NCBI RefSeq assembly: GCF_009923995.1
Contig: NZ_RFSK01000044.1
Coordinates: 1-52,360, forward strand
Direction: 5' to 3'
From: Janthinobacterium sp.
GTDB lineage: Bacteria; Pseudomonadota; Gammaproteobacteria; Burkholderiales; Burkholderiaceae_D
Length of the DNA: 52,360 nt
The notes beneath the pieces are model-generated. The model had not been told where the DNA came from. It was given only the letters and a program-made list of their open reading frames with translations, and ran no database searches. The stretch's first letter is position 1. Each line of letters opens with the position of its first letter. Made by a program: the position numbers and the translations under genes. Below are positions 43,316 to 52,360 of the stretch, one piece after another.

Positions 43316-46300
43316 TCACTTGTTTTCCTCTCGTTTCAGCTGATCGAGCACGAGTCTTTCCGCTTCGGAAAAATTCAGCGTCTCGATCGCGTTTGCCATC
43401 GCCAGCGCGGCTTCCCGGTCTGACTGTTGGATGGCGGGGTGCAGGGCGTGGAATCGGGCCAGCGCCTTCAGGTTGTTGTGACGGATCAGGACGAGCAGCT
43501 CGGCCAGGCCGGCCTGCAGGTCGATGGCGTGCGCGCCGGAGGCCGGCGATGGCGCATCGCTGCGCCGCAGGGGCGAGGGCAGGGTGCGCGCCGCCTCGAT
43601 GACTTCGGCCATGGCCTGTTCCAGCTGGTCCAGCAAGGCGGCGGTGGCATGCGACGGCCCCGTTTTCAGCGCCTTTTCCGTCCCGGCGGCCAGGCTGGCG
43701 ATGCGGGCGGCGCCCAGGTTGGCCGCCACGCCGCACACGCGGTGCAGCAGCTGCGCCGCCTGCTGCCGCCGGCCTTCGGCCAGCAGGCGCCGCGTTTCCT
43801 CGACGGCGTCGCCTTGCGAATTCTCAAAGCGCTTGAGCAGGGCCAGGAAGGCGCCATAGTCGCCGCCGAAGCGGTGCAGGGCCGCGTCCAGGTCGATGCC
43901 GGGCACCGTGGCCGGCACTTCCAGCCCATCCGCGGCCGGCTCGCCGGACGGCGCGCCGCCGGCCCCGTCGCGCGGCTGCGGCACCAGCCGCGTCAGGGTC
44001 TGGATCATGTCGTCGACGTCGATGGGCTTGGCCACGTGCGCATTCATGCCGCTGGCGATGGCGCGCAGGCGGTCGTCGTCCATGGCATTGGCCGTCATGG
44101 CGACGATGGGCAGGTCCGGCAGGCCCAGCGCGCGGATGGCCAGGGTGGCGTCATAGCCGTTCATGACGGGCATCTGCAGGTCCATCAGCACCACGTCCCA
44201 GGCGTGCGGCGTGCGCGCCAGCAAGTCGACGGCCAGCCGGCCGTTGGCGGCCACGGCCACGCGCGCGCCCGAGTGCAGCAGGATGTACTGCGCCACTTCC
44301 TGGTTGATTTCATTGTCTTCCACGAGCAGCACGCGCATGCCTGCCAGCAAGCCCGACAGGGGCGTGGAGACGGGCAGCGCGGGCGGCGCGTTGCGCCCGT
44401 TGCGTCCGTCGCGCACGGCCGTCACGGCAGCGAGCAGGCGCGCCGGCGTGGCCGGCTTGGCGACGATGCCGGCCAGCATCAGGCTGTCGGCCAGGCGCTC
44501 CAGGTTTTCGCTGTCCTGGTCGGCCACCAGCATGATCACGGGCGGCAGGGGCGCATGCTCGCCGGCGCGTGCCTGCGTCAGCATGGAAATGCCATCCATG
44601 CCCGGCATGGCCGCGTCGAGCAGCACGATGTCCGCCGCCGGCATGCCGTCGGCGCCGTCGGCGTGGCTGCGCAGCAGGGCCAGGCCGGCCGCGCCGCTGC
44701 CGGCGCTGCGGCTGTGCCAGCCCTGCGCCGCGCACCAGTCTTCCAGCATGGCGCGCACGCTGGCGTTGTCGTCGATGATCAGCAGCGACAGGGCTTTCGG
44801 CGCCGCCCTGGCCGGCGCGGCGGCCGGCGCCACGCCCGCTTCCGCGACGCGCTCGAAGCGGCAGCGGAAGCGGAAATCGGAACCCTCGCCCAGCGTGCTC
44901 GTCACGCTGATGTTGCCGCCCATTAATTCGACCATGCGCCGGCAGATCGCCAGGCCCAGGCCCGTGCCGCCGTACTTGCGGCTGGTGCTGCTGTCGCCCT
45001 GGGAAAACGCGTCGAAGATGTGCTGCTGTTCCGCCGCGCCGATGCCGATGCCCGTGTCGCGCACGGAAAACGCCAGCGTCACGCCGCTTGCATCGGCCCC
45101 GTCCATGCGGATGGCCAGCACCACCTCGCCTTCGGTGGTGAACTTGACGGCATTGCCCACCAGGTTGATGAGCACCTGCTCCAGGCGCAGGGCGTCGCCC
45201 ACGAGTTCGGCCGGCACGCCCGGGTCGAGCACGAAGACGGGCTCCACGCCGCGCGCCCAGGCAGTGCTGGCCAGCAGGACGCCTATGCTGCCCAGCATGC
45301 GCTCGAGCGAGAAGCGGCGCTGTTCCAGCACCATCTGGCCCGCCTCGATCTTGGAAAAATCGAGCACGTCGTTGACGATGTTGAGCAGCGACTGCGTGGC
45401 CATCTGGATCTTGCCGACATAGCTGCGCTCGCGCCGCTCCAGCGGCGACTCTTCCAGCAGGCGCGCCAGGCCGATGATGGCGTTCATCGGCGTGCGGATT
45501 TCATGGCTCATGTTGGCGACGAATTCGCTCTTCGCGATGCTGGCCGCCTCGGCCTTGTCGCGCGCGCGCACCATCTGTTCGTTCAGCTCGTGCAGGCGCA
45601 GTTCCGTGCGCTTGAGTTCGGACACGTCCGAGGCCAGCACGAAGAAGCCCCGCACGCCGCCGCCGTCGTCGAAATCGGGGATGTAGTTGGTCCACGTGTG
45701 GCGTACCTGGCCCGTCGGGTCGAGCAGGTCGCGCTCGAAGCTTTGCGGCCGGCCCGCCAGCACGCCTTCCACGTGGGGCAGGTAGACGTCGAACAGTTCC
45801 TGGCCCAGCAGTTCGCTCATGTGGATGCCGGCCAGCTCGGCGCTGCTGCGGCCGAACCACTCGTTATAGAATTTGTTGGCGAAACGGCAGCGCAGGTCGT
45901 GGCCCCAGTACGACACCATGCCGGGCAGGTTGTCGGTGACGGTGCGGATGAAGCGCTCGCTCTGCTCCAGGCGCCAGGTGGTGGCGTGCAGCACTTCCGT
46001 GGCGCGCCGCCGTTCCGTGACGTCGATCGACACGCCCAGCACGTGGCTGGCCCGCCCCGCGTCGTCGCGCAGGACCACCTTGCGCGTGGTGAAGTGGCGC
46101 GTGGTGCCGTCGGCCGTGTTGATCGGCTCCTGCTCGATCTCCACCATCTGCCCCGTGGCCAGCAGCCTGCGGTCGGCGCTGGTGAAGGCGGCCGCCTGCT
46201 GGGGCGGGAAGAAATCGCTGTCCGTCTTGCCCAGCAGCTGCTCGCGCGAGCGGCCCAGGGTCAGTTCCGCGTGGCGGTTGACCATTTCAAAGCTCAGCCT

Positions 46301-47866
46301 GTCGGCGCGCTTGACGAAGACCATGGCGGGGATGTTCTCGATGATGGTGCCGAACAGGTGCTTGGAGCGGCGGAATTCCGCTTCGCTGCGCTTGCGCTCG
46401 GTGATGTCCAGCCACAGGCCCGATACGCCCAGCAGCTGCTGTTCCTGGCCGAAGATCGGGTGGTAGGAGACGATCCAGTGGCTGGCCTGCTCGCGCTGCT
46501 GGCCGCTGGTGCCCTTGAGTTCGATGTCGACGATGGGCAGGCCCGTCTCGAGTACCTGGCGCAGGCAGCGCTCCACCTCCACGCGCACGGCGTCGTCGAA
46601 CAGCATGGCGCCCACGGGACGCCCGATATGCTGCTCCACGCTGGCCGCGTTGATGGCGGCCAGGTACTGGTTGATCATGACGATGTGCAGCTCGCGGTCG
46701 ACGAACAGCATGCCGATGGGCGCCGTCGCGTACACGGTTTCCAGCAGGCGCGTGGATTTTTCCAGGGCCAGCGTGCGTTCGGCCACCAGGCTTTCGAGCT
46801 GCGTGCGGTGGCGCCGCAGGTCGCGCTCCAGCCCGTCCAGGGCGCGCGCCATGTCGGCCGATTCGCGGTCCGTGTGTTTGCCCGATAGCAAGGGCTTGCC
46901 CTGCGCCAGGGCCTGGATCTGCTGCGTCAGCTGCTGCAGGGTCTGCGCCAGGCGGCCGCCCACGCGCCAGGCCAGCACGTAGGCGGCGCCCAGCAGCAGG
47001 GCCAGGATGACGGAGCCCGTCACCACGGAGCGCAGCAGGGCGCCGGCCACGGTGCTGGTGCGCATGGTGACGGCCACCGTCCACGCATCGTCGCGGGCGC
47101 GGTGAAAGCCCGTGTAGACGTCGAGTCCTTCCAGCGTGGCATGGCGCAGCACGCCTTCGCGCGCCTGGCGCATCTGCTCCAGCAGGGGCGCCGCGCTGCG
47201 CTGTCCCACGTAGCGCTGCGGCGCCAGGGTGCGCGCCACGTTGATGCCGTCCCCATTGATGATGGCCGCGCCCAGGTAGGCGGGCATGTTCAGCTCGCGC
47301 ATCAGCACGGGCAGGTAGTCGGCCGGGTACAGGGCCGTGAGTACCCAGGCGCCGCCCGCGGCGTCGCGCTGGCGCGGCAGCGGCAGGTTCAGGGCCAGCT
47401 GCGGCGGTTCGCCCGGCGCGCCGAACAGGCTGGTCAGGCGCGGCTTGCCCTGTTCGCGCGCGCGCTGCATGCTGGCCGCCCATTTCTGCGGCAGCGGCGG
47501 CGGCACCTGGGCGGTGGGCAGGGAGGTATTGAGCAACTGGCGGCCCGTCGCATCGGAGACGATGAAGGCGCTGACGGCGACACCCGGCTGCAGCAGGCTG
47601 CCGGCCAGCGCGCGCAGGGCGGCGACGTCGCCGTCCCGCAGGGCAGGCGAGGCGGCAAGGACGCGCGCGGCCAGCTGTGCGCCGTTCAGGTCGCGCTCGA
47701 CGGCCGCGGCCACGGCGCGCGCCGCCTGCGCCGTCTCGCTGACGACGTGGTCGCGCTCGCGCGTGTAGCTTTGCGCCACCAGCAGGATGAAGACGAGTGC
47801 CGTCGGAATGACCCAGGCGAGCACCAGCCATGAAATTCTTGAGCGTATCGAAGGCAAATCTTGCAC
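43316..47866 (-). CDS. Giant hybrid sensor histidine kinase
   Basis: About 1516 residues. An N-terminal TM (about 14-35) is followed by a periplasmic Cache-like sensor, a second TM (about 270-295), a HAMP-like region and three PAS domains (about 370-500, 500-625 and 645-760; [24 protein letters not shown] and [21 protein letters not shown] are typical). HisKA has the phosphorylated His in [10 protein letters not shown]. HATPase has DTGIGI and [10 protein letters not shown]. Two receivers follow ([14 protein letters not shown] / [20 protein letters not shown] / [10 protein letters not shown]), then an Hpt with [17 protein letters not shown] 47866 has GGGAG eight bases upstream; a GTG at 47908 is the longest alternative. 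It is in operon with the diguanylate cyclase, so c-di-GMP is the likely output. Confidence 0.93.
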   Translation of the reverse strand: MQDLPSIRSRISWLVLAWVIPTALVFILLVAQSYTRERDHVVSETAQAARAVAAAVERDLNGAQLAARVLAASPALRDGDVAALRALAGSLLQPGVAVSAFIVSDATGRQLLNTSLPTAQVPPPLPQKWAASMQRAREQGKPRLTSLFGAPGEPPQLALNLPLPRQRDAAGGAWVLTALYPADYLPVLMRELNMPAYLGAAIINGDGINVARTLAPQRYVGQRSAAPLLEQMRQAREGVLRHATLEGLDVYTGFHRARDDAWTVAVTMRTSTVAGALLRSVVTGSVILALLLGAAYVLAWRVGGRLAQTLQQLTQQIQALAQGKPLLSGKHTDRESADMARALDGLERDLRRHRTQLESLVAERTLALEKSTRLLETVYATAPIGMLFVDRELHIVMINQYLAAINAASVEQHIGRPVGAMLFDDAVRVEVERCLRQVLETGLPIVDIELKGTSGQQREQASHWIVSYHPIFGQEQQLLGVSGLWLDITERKRSEAEFRRSKHLFGTIIENIPAMVFVKRADRLSFEMVNRHAELTLGRSREQLLGKTDSDFFPPQQAAAFTSADRRLLATGQMVEIEQEPINTADGTTRHFTTRKVVLRDDAGRASHVLGVSIDVTERRRATEVLHATTWRLEQSERFIRTVTDNLPGMVSYWGHDLRCRFANKFYNEWFGRSSAELAGIHMSELLGQELFDVYLPHVEGVLAGRPQSFERDLLDPTGQVRHTWTNYIPDFDDGGGVRGFFVLASDVSELKRTELRLHELNEQMVRARDKAEAASIAKSEFVANMSHEIRTPMNAIIGLARLLEESPLERRERSYVGKIQMATQSLLNIVNDVLDFSKIEAGQMVLEQRRFSLERMLGSIGVLLASTAWARGVEPVFVLDPGVPAELVGDALRLEQVLINLVGNAVKFTTEGEVVLAIRMDGADASGVTLAFSVRDTGIGIGAAEQQHIFDAFSQGDSSTSRKYGGTGLGLAICRRMVELMGGNISVTSTLGEGSDFRFRCRFERVAEAGVAPAAAPARAAPKALSLLIIDDNASVRAMLEDWCAAQGWHSRSAGSGAAGLALLRSHADGADGMPAADIVLLDAAMPGMDGISMLTQARAGEHAPLPPVIMLVADQDSENLERLADSLMLAGIVAKPATPARLLAAVTAVRDGRNGRNAPPALPVSTPLSGLLAGMRVLLVEDNEINQEVAQYILLHSGARVAVAANGRLAVDLLARTPHAWDVVLMDLQMPVMNGYDATLAIRALGLPDLPIVAMTANAMDDDRLRAIASGMNAHVAKPIDVDDMIQTLTRLVPQPRDGAGGAPSGEPAADGLEVPATVPGIDLDAALHRFGGDYGAFLALLKRFENSQGDAVEETRRLLAEGRRQQAAQLLHRVCGVAANLGAARIASLAAGTEKALKTGPSHATAALLDQLEQAMAEVIEAARTLPSPLRRSDAPSPASGAHAIDLQAGLAELLVLIRHNNLKALARFHALHPAIQQSDREAALAMANAIETLNFSEAERLVLDQLKREENK

Positions 47867-48089
47867 CCGGAAGGCTCCCAGAATGGATGAGTCGACAGGC
47901 AGGCTCACGCTGGCGCTGGCTGACGTTGAATGAAAAGATGCTAGACGAATTTGATTCTTTTGACAAGCCTAGTTTCTGGCATGAAAAAAAGGTTGCGCAT
48001 GGCACACACAGGGGCGCCGCGCTGCGCGGACGGCAGGCGGGCTCTACTATCAACCCGCCGTGGCGGCGGGAGGCGGACGGCAGGGCGGC

Positions 48090-48452
48090 TTACGGCACCA
48101 CGGTCAGCACGTCGACGTCGATCTCCGGGCTTTCCATGAAATCCTTTTCCACTTCGCCGCGGATTTCCACCTGCGTTTTGGCGTCGATCTTGCGGTTCAT
48201 GAAGACCTTGTCGTCGATGTCCACGCGGATTTCCGCCGTGCCGTCGGAGAAGGTGTATTTCTCCTTGCCCACCTTGCGCAGCAGATAGCCGCGCAGCACG
48301 ACGGCCTGGTCGTCGACGGGGTGCTTCAGGATGGCGGCGACGGTCTTCGGCGCCTCCGCCGTGGTGGACGGCCCCACGTACTGGGCCTGGGCGTTGCCGG
48401 CCAGCAGGATGCAGGCGGCCACGCCGGCGATGAGTGTGCGGTGCAGTGTCAT
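48090..48452 (-). CDS. BOF / YgiW-type periplasmic OB-fold protein
   Basis: A 120-residue exported protein with signal peptide (cleavage near AQAQ, residue 24). The mature part matches the YgiW/NirD-like bacterial OB fold: VDDQAVVLRGYLLRK, YTFSDGTAEIRVDIDD, and KTQVEIRGEVEKD. Family members are linked to stress tolerance and divalent-cation or signal-molecule binding. The real ligand here is unknown. A weak AAGGAATAG ribosome site precedes the ATG. Confidence 0.88.
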   Translation of the reverse strand: MTLHRTLIAGVAACILLAGNAQAQYVGPSTTAEAPKTVAAILKHPVDDQAVVLRGYLLRKVGKEKYTFSDGTAEIRVDIDDKVFMNRKIDAKTQVEIRGEVEKDFMESPEIDVDVLTVVP

Positions 48453-48479
48453 GCTATTCCTTTGATAGTGACAGCCTTG

Positions 48480-49052
48480 TCAGAAAAACACGGCAGTGCG
48501 GGGAATGATAGCACCGGTATTGCCATATGGCATGTTCGCGCGGACGCTGCCCGTGCTGGCCACGCCATCGTCGAGTTTGCTGTCGATCTGCTCCGCGTAG
48601 CCTTCGGGCAAGTTGTCGAAGCGGATGCCGTTGCCGGCCCGTCCGCCCACCTCATCGTTGTACAGGTAGACGGCGCCGCCCTGGGCGCTGGTCATGAATT
48701 GGGAGGTGCCGTTGAAGGAGCCCGTGATGAAGCCGCCCAGCGCCAGGTGCTGCGGCGCCAGCGTGAATTCGCGCGGCTGGCCGTCGCCGATCTGGCCGTC
48801 GCCATTGCCGTTGCCGGCCGAATTGGGCACGTGCACGGTGCCCTGGATATCGTCGCCGGGCAGGGCGCGGAACTTGTCCTGGTAGGCGTTGACGGCGGCC
48901 GTCAGGGAATTGGATTGCTGGATGATGTTCTTCACCTTGGCGCTGTCGATCAGGCCCTGTCCCTTCAGCACGCCGCCCAGCAGCAGGCCAATGATGACCA
49001 GGACGATGGCGATTTCAACGAGCGTAAAGCCTTGCTGGCGGCGTGGGAGCAT
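48480..49052 (-). CDS. Type IV pilin-like pseudopilin with long GD-rich insert
   Basis: A 190-residue prepilin with the class III leader RRQQGFTLVEIAIVLVIIGLL (truncated to the motif GFTLVEIA), so a PilD/GspO-type peptidase would cut after Gly8. The mature domain opens with LPGDDIQGT and a GNGNGDGQIGDG stretch resembling a calcium-binding loop of major pseudopilins such as GspG. It ends RTAVFF. It lies 51 bases downstream of the pseudopilin operon on the same strand and is probably part of it. Confidence 0.85.
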   Translation of the reverse strand: MLPRRQQGFTLVEIAIVLVIIGLLLGGVLKGQGLIDSAKVKNIIQQSNSLTAAVNAYQDKFRALPGDDIQGTVHVPNSAGNGNGDGQIGDGQPREFTLAPQHLALGGFITGSFNGTSQFMTSAQGGAVYLYNDEVGGRAGNGIRFDNLPEGYAEQIDSKLDDGVASTGSVRANMPYGNTGAIIPRTAVFF

Positions 49053-49103
49053 GGGAATTCCTTATCAAAAGCGTGGGCCTGCGGGGCCGGGTCAGGGGCA
49101 AGT

Positions 49104-49895
49104 TTACTGCAAATGGCCATGGGCGGGAATGGTGATTCCGGGCGCGCACGGGGGGCTGTTTCCGTGCGCGCATTTTGCTTTCTTTGCGGCAATTTGGTCG
49201 GCCAGTTCGTCGAGGCGGCGCGCGAGGAAGGCCAGCTCGTGCGGGTCGCTCACCTGGCCGCTCTGGATCAGGCCGCCGATCACCAGGCGGGCGCTGTCGA
49301 GCTGGTCCATGTCTTCCAGGATGAATGCTTCCATCTCGCGCACCCAGGACGGCACCTGCGGCCCCGTCGCCAGCCGGCGCAGCGCGCGCGCATACGACAG
49401 GGCCAGGGGCAGGTCGTGCAGCTGGTGCTTGGCCACCAGCGCTGCCTGCGCCATGGCGGGCCAGCGGCGCGCCGGGTCGGCCGCGAAGCTGGCGGCGACA
49501 AAATCGAGCATGCGCCGCACGCGCACGGGGTCGGCCACGCCCGCATAGACCTCGCTGGCGGCCACCAGCGCGTAGCGGCTGCGCGGGTCGAGCGTCTGCG
49601 CCGTTTCCAGCCAGCCGGCCAGGCGCTCATAGTCGAGCACGCGCCACGGCAGGCTGACGCCGGGCTGGTCCTCGAACGCCTGCAGGTACAGCAGCATGGC
49701 TTTCGACATGGCCAGCGGCTCGCCCAGGCTGGCCAGGCGCGCCACGGGCGCCGCAGGCGCGGCGGGCAGCGGACGCGCCTGCGGCGGCGACTGCAGCTGC
49801 GCCAGGCGCCAGCCCAGCTGCAGCAGCAGGCTGGCCGCCAGCAGCCAGCACGCGGGGCGCGGCACGCTGGACCAGGGGCGCAGGGCGGCGGCCAT
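49104..49895 (-). CDS. Hypothetical TPR-like membrane-anchored protein
   Basis: A 263-residue protein with one N-terminal TM (about residues 14-30) and a helical domain with paired-helix character (AQTLDPRSRYALVAASEVYAG; LALSYARALRRLA), consistent with tetratricopeptide-like repeats. A Pro/Ala linker joins them. The start ATG overlaps the stop of the ABC permease (ATGA). No family recognised; by context it belongs to a secretion or assembly operon. Confidence 0.7.
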   Translation of the reverse strand: MAAALRPWSSVPRPACWLLAASLLLQLGWRLAQLQSPPQARPLPAAPAAPVARLASLGEPLAMSKAMLLYLQAFEDQPGVSLPWRVLDYERLAGWLETAQTLDPRSRYALVAASEVYAGVADPVRVRRMLDFVAASFAADPARRWPAMAQAALVAKHQLHDLPLALSYARALRRLATGPQVPSWVREMEAFILEDMDQLDSARLVIGGLIQSGQVSDPHELAFLARRLDELADQIAAKKAKCAHGNSPPCAPGITIPAHGHLQ

Positions 49896-50674
49896 CAGAT
49901 GTTGCGCCGGTAAAAGTCGCACAGGGCGCCAGCGGCCAGCAGGGCGACGTAGATGCAGGTTTGCGCCGCCACGCGGCCCAGGGCGTGCCAGTCGCCGGTG
50001 GCGTACAGCAGCCACTCCGTGCGGGTGAAGTCGTCGAGGCGGGGCAGCAGCAGGGCCAGCACGTCGATGGCGCCGGCCATGGCCCGCTGCGGCCACGCAT
50101 GGCCAGCCTGCGAACCGTGCGCCAGCAATTGCAGGCTGCCCACCATGCGCGCCAGCACATAGAAGCCGCCGGCGGCGGCCAGGGCCGGCAGCGGCTGCTG
50201 CAGGCTGGCCGCGCACAGCAGGCTGAAGGCGGCGACGATCCACAATTCCCCCAGCAGGGAGGCGCCCCACAGCGCGCTTTGCGCGGGCGGGGCGAACAGC
50301 GCCATCAACAGGCCGAACAGCACGGCCGGCACGGCCGCCAGCGCGCCGTAGCCCAGCAGCTTGCCCAGCAGGTAGGCGGCGCGCGGCATGGGCAGTGCCA
50401 GCAGCAGTTCCAGGCCCTTGTCCGCCCCTTCGCGGGCCATGCTGGTGATGACGAAGGCAAGCAGCAAAAAGACGCTGGTCAGGCGCAGGGTGGCGGCCAG
50501 CAGCGCCGCCTGCACGGCGCCGCTTTCCGTCAGTGCCAGCTGCTGCAGGAAGCCGGCCAGGGCCGCCGCGCCGCAGGCGGCCAGCACGAACAGCCACGGC
50601 AGCCGGCTGCGCAGCGCTTCGAGCAGGGTGTAACGGGCGATGGTGAGGGCGGGACGCAGCATCGGTATCGGCAT
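49895..50674 (-). CDS. ABC-2-type permease-like membrane protein
   Basis: A 259-residue polytopic protein with about six hydrophobic segments. The opening RYTLLEALRSRLPWLFVLA and the SMAREGADKGLELLLALPMPR cytoplasmic loop are features of ABC-2 permeases (NosY/CcmB-like). No ATP-binding-cassette subunit is in the window; it may lie outside or elsewhere. It is coupled by 1-base overlaps to a pseudopilin gene upstream and the TPR-like gene downstream, an uncommon association. Confidence 0.8.
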   Translation of the reverse strand: MPIPMLRPALTIARYTLLEALRSRLPWLFVLAACGAAALAGFLQQLALTESGAVQAALLAATLRLTSVFLLLAFVITSMAREGADKGLELLLALPMPRAAYLLGKLLGYGALAAVPAVLFGLLMALFAPPAQSALWGASLLGELWIVAAFSLLCAASLQQPLPALAAAGGFYVLARMVGSLQLLAHGSQAGHAWPQRAMAGAIDVLALLLPRLDDFTRTEWLLYATGDWHALGRVAAQTCIYVALLAAGALCDFYRRNI

Positions 50675-51390
50675 CAGCGGGGCAGCCTTTGCGCCGCCAC
50701 CATGCGGTTGAAGAGGATGTTGGGCGACAGCCAGACGACGAGGTCGTCGAATTCGCCGCCGGGCTGCTGGGCGCCGCTGGCGGGGCGGCTGATGAAGATG
50801 GCCGCGCCCGATGCATTGCTGCGCTCGTCAATATTGTTGCCGATGGGCGCAGCCTGGCGCTGGCCCTGCACGCTGGTGGCGCCGTAGCCGTTCTTGCCGT
50901 GCGACATGATCATGGCGGGGATGTCGTTCAGCGCCGTCGCCTGCAGCAGCGCGCCGCCATTGCGCGTGACGATGCTGATGTCGCGCGGCGTGCCCAGGCC
51001 GAACGGCTGTTCGCTGTCGCTGAAGGCGGGCGTGACGCTGTAGCGGAACAGGTTGTTCCAGCTGTCGGCCTGGCGCAGTCCCAGGGTGGCCCAGGGCAGG
51101 AAGCCGACCCGCTTGTCGCCGTTGCAGCGGGCGCCGCGCCGGTCTTCCAGGCCATTCATGGGCGAGATGGCGGGACAGGGCAGGTAGCCGTAGCGCAGCG
51201 CGTAACCCGTCAGCGCTTCCTTCGCCTCGTCCAGCGCCTGCTGCGTCTCGGCCACCTTGCGCTGCTCCAGCTGCACCGTCAGCGGCGTGACGAGGCCGCC
51301 TATCATCAGGCCGACGATGACCAGCACGATGGCGATCTCGATGAGGGAAAAGCCCCGCTGCCGGCGGCCAGGGAGGGGGCGGCGGTTCAT
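50674..51390 (-). CDS. Pseudopilin with RGFSLIEIA leader
   Basis: A 238-residue prepilin with the leader motif RGFSLIEIAIVL (cleavage after Gly13). The globular domain starts with a helix, then has LPCPAISPMNG, NSNNLFRYS-like and IPAMIMSHGKNGYGA motifs and a C-terminal FDDLVVWLSPNILFNRM. It is paralogous to the next gene upstream: shared FLPWATLG, YSVTP and EFDDLVVW-type end. Overlaps both neighbours. Confidence 0.87.
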   Translation of the reverse strand: MNRRPLPGRRQRGFSLIEIAIVLVIVGLMIGGLVTPLTVQLEQRKVAETQQALDEAKEALTGYALRYGYLPCPAISPMNGLEDRRGARCNGDKRVGFLPWATLGLRQADSWNNLFRYSVTPAFSDSEQPFGLGTPRDISIVTRNGGALLQATALNDIPAMIMSHGKNGYGATSVQGQRQAAPIGNNIDERSNASGAAIFISRPASGAQQPGGEFDDLVVWLSPNILFNRMVAAQRLPR

Positions 51391-52115
51391 GGCAGGTTGC
51401 GCGCGGCGCGCATGCGTTGGTACAGGGCAGGCAAGGTGATCCAGGCCAGCATGTCGTCGAAGGCGCCGCCGGGCGCGCCGTCACGGGCGGCGGGGCGGCT
51501 GATGAAGCGGCGGCTGGCGCGGTCGTTGTCCGCCTCATCGGCATTGCCGAGCGCCGTATTGCGCTGCGGCACGCCGCTGGCGGCCGTGCCATAGCCCTCC
51601 CTGCCTTGCGAGAACAGCACCACGGGCAGGCACTGGGCGCTGACGTCGCACTGGTCCTGGCCCGCCACGTAGGCCAGGCCGCCACGGCCGTCGCGCGTGA
51701 GGACGACGCGGTTGGCGACGGCGGAAAACGAGTTGACGGGGGCGCGCGCCATTTCCGGCGTGACGCTGTAGCGCAGCAGCTTGCCCCAGGCGTCGGCGCC
51801 CGCCACGCCCAGCGCCACCCACGGCAGGAAGCCGCTGCAATCGGCATCGCTGGCGCAGTCGGCGGGGCGTTCGCGGCCGTCGAGGGCGGAGGCGGCGGGG
51901 CGGGGCAGGCGGCCATGCGTGGCGGCAAAGCCCAGCAGGGCGTCGCGCGCCTGCGCCAGGGTGGCCAGGGTGCGCTGCTGGCGCGCGGCCTCGCCCGTGT
52001 TGCGGCCGAAGGCGCCGATCAGCAGGCTGGCCGCGCCCAGGCCCAGCACGGCCACCAGCAGGAGCAGGGCCGCGCCGCGCTGGCGCCGGCGGCGCAGGGG
52101 CAGAGGGAGGCTCAT
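51387..52115 (-). CDS. Pseudopilin paralogue with atypical leader
   Basis: A 242-residue protein. The leader is RRRRQRGAALLLLVAVLGLG: a basic stretch, Gly, then a hydrophobic helix with no Glu5 in the usual place (GAALLLLVAVL, like GspK). It shares FLPWVALG, YSVTPEM and the FDDMLAWITLPALYQRM end with the preceding pseudopilin, showing duplication. A peptidase site after Gly14 is plausible. Coupled to both neighbours. Confidence 0.82.
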   Translation of the reverse strand: MSLPLPLRRRRQRGAALLLLVAVLGLGAASLLIGAFGRNTGEAARQQRTLATLAQARDALLGFAATHGRLPRPAASALDGRERPADCASDADCSGFLPWVALGVAGADAWGKLLRYSVTPEMARAPVNSFSAVANRVVLTRDGRGGLAYVAGQDQCDVSAQCLPVVLFSQGREGYGTAASGVPQRNTALGNADEADNDRASRRFISRPAARDGAPGGAFDDMLAWITLPALYQRMRAARNLP

Positions 52116-52360
52116 GGCTGCCCCTGCGGCGCTTCGGTGACGCTGCCGCTGGCCGGGTCGTAGCGCTGGCCCGGCTTGAGCAGGATCAATTGTCCGCTGG
52201 ACAGACGCAGGCTCAGGGTGCCGCCCTGGCCCTGGCCTTGGTCGAGCTGGTTGTGCGGTTCCTGCTGGGGCGTGCCGTTCAGCCAGACGGTGGAGCGCCC
52301 GCTGCTGCGCTGCACGAGGCCATTCAATTCCACCGGCGGGGCGGGCGGCGGCGGTGGCGG
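52112..52360 (-). CDS. Partial pilus/secretion accessory protein (5' end off window)
   Basis: The visible 82 codons open with a Pro-rich run, then VELNGLVQRSSGRSTVWLNG and LRLSSGQLILLKPGQRYD. This resembles the C-terminal domain of GspB/PilP-like accessory proteins, which help assemble secretin complexes. The protein continues beyond the window edge. The stop overlaps the start of the pseudopilin at 52115. Confidence 0.7.
   Translation of the reverse strand, partial: PPPPPPAPPVELNGLVQRSSGRSTVWLNGTPQQEPHNQLDQGQGQGGTLSLRLSSGQLILLKPGQRYDPASGSVTEAPQGQP

Noticed and set aside
45020..46888. A 622-codon plus-strand frame inside the hybrid kinase
   Set aside because: It is antisense composition only. 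The kinase on the minus strand has continuous domain motifs through the same stretch.
1..52360. CRISPR array
   Set aside because: No set of regularly spaced direct repeats of 24-40 bases is visible; the only short tandem repeats are the 13-bp units near 4130.

Overview
The window looks like a high-GC betaproteobacterial chromosome, most likely from the Oxalobacteraceae (Janthinobacterium/Massilia-like). I infer this from codon usage and gene content (Prc, AlaC, NCS2 permease, CBS/MccB pair, many signalling proteins and pseudopilins). No rRNA or marker gene is present to prove it.

Layout. 1-3895 is the right end of a prophage: a tail-associated protein, a tail fibre, and a lysis cassette of holin, GH19 endolysin, inner spanin and outer-spanin lipoprotein with 4-nt overlaps. 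4535-6034 is an NCS2 xanthine/urate-type permease. 6103-6189 is tRNA-Leu(UAA), which carries a genomic island (about 6190-11890) bounded by a roughly 90-bp direct repeat (attL/attR). The island holds a P4-type integrase, a truncated relaxase with MobC and a candidate oriT. It also holds phage debris (terminase fused to a methylase tail, and a holin remnant related to the prophage holin), an orphan LexA box, a umuC tail and two AT-rich genes for exported proteins. Sequence resembling the integrase leader follows attR, so a second element was once arrayed in tandem. 12122-14935 holds small unknown genes and decayed sequence. 15055-29731 is conserved chromosome: ParB-like protein, penicillin-acylase-family enzyme, reverse transsulfuration pair, thymidine kinase, a large orphan eCIS-core protein, a chemoreceptor and Prc protease. 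29859-37263 carries LysR, MFS, pentapeptide-repeat, AlaC, lipoprotein and AspT-like genes, with four copies of a small-RNA-like element between them. 38768-42062 is a four-gene acyl-CoA dehydrogenase/MaoC operon. 42396-47866 (minus) is a giant hybrid histidine kinase followed by a response-regulator diguanylate cyclase. 48090-52360 (minus) is a BOF protein and a translationally coupled pseudopilin/ABC-permease operon that runs off the window.

Most interesting signal: four dispersed intergenic copies (near 29.9, 32.4, 34.8 and 35.5 kb, all plus strand) of an approximately 88-nt element. Each has a 5' hairpin with base-pair-preserving changes, an exposed pyrimidine segment rich in CUCC (anti-Shine-Dalgarno), and a near-identical intrinsic terminator followed by eight T. 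A TATTTCT box lies at the same distance upstream in all four. They look like a family of sibling anti-SD regulatory RNAs.
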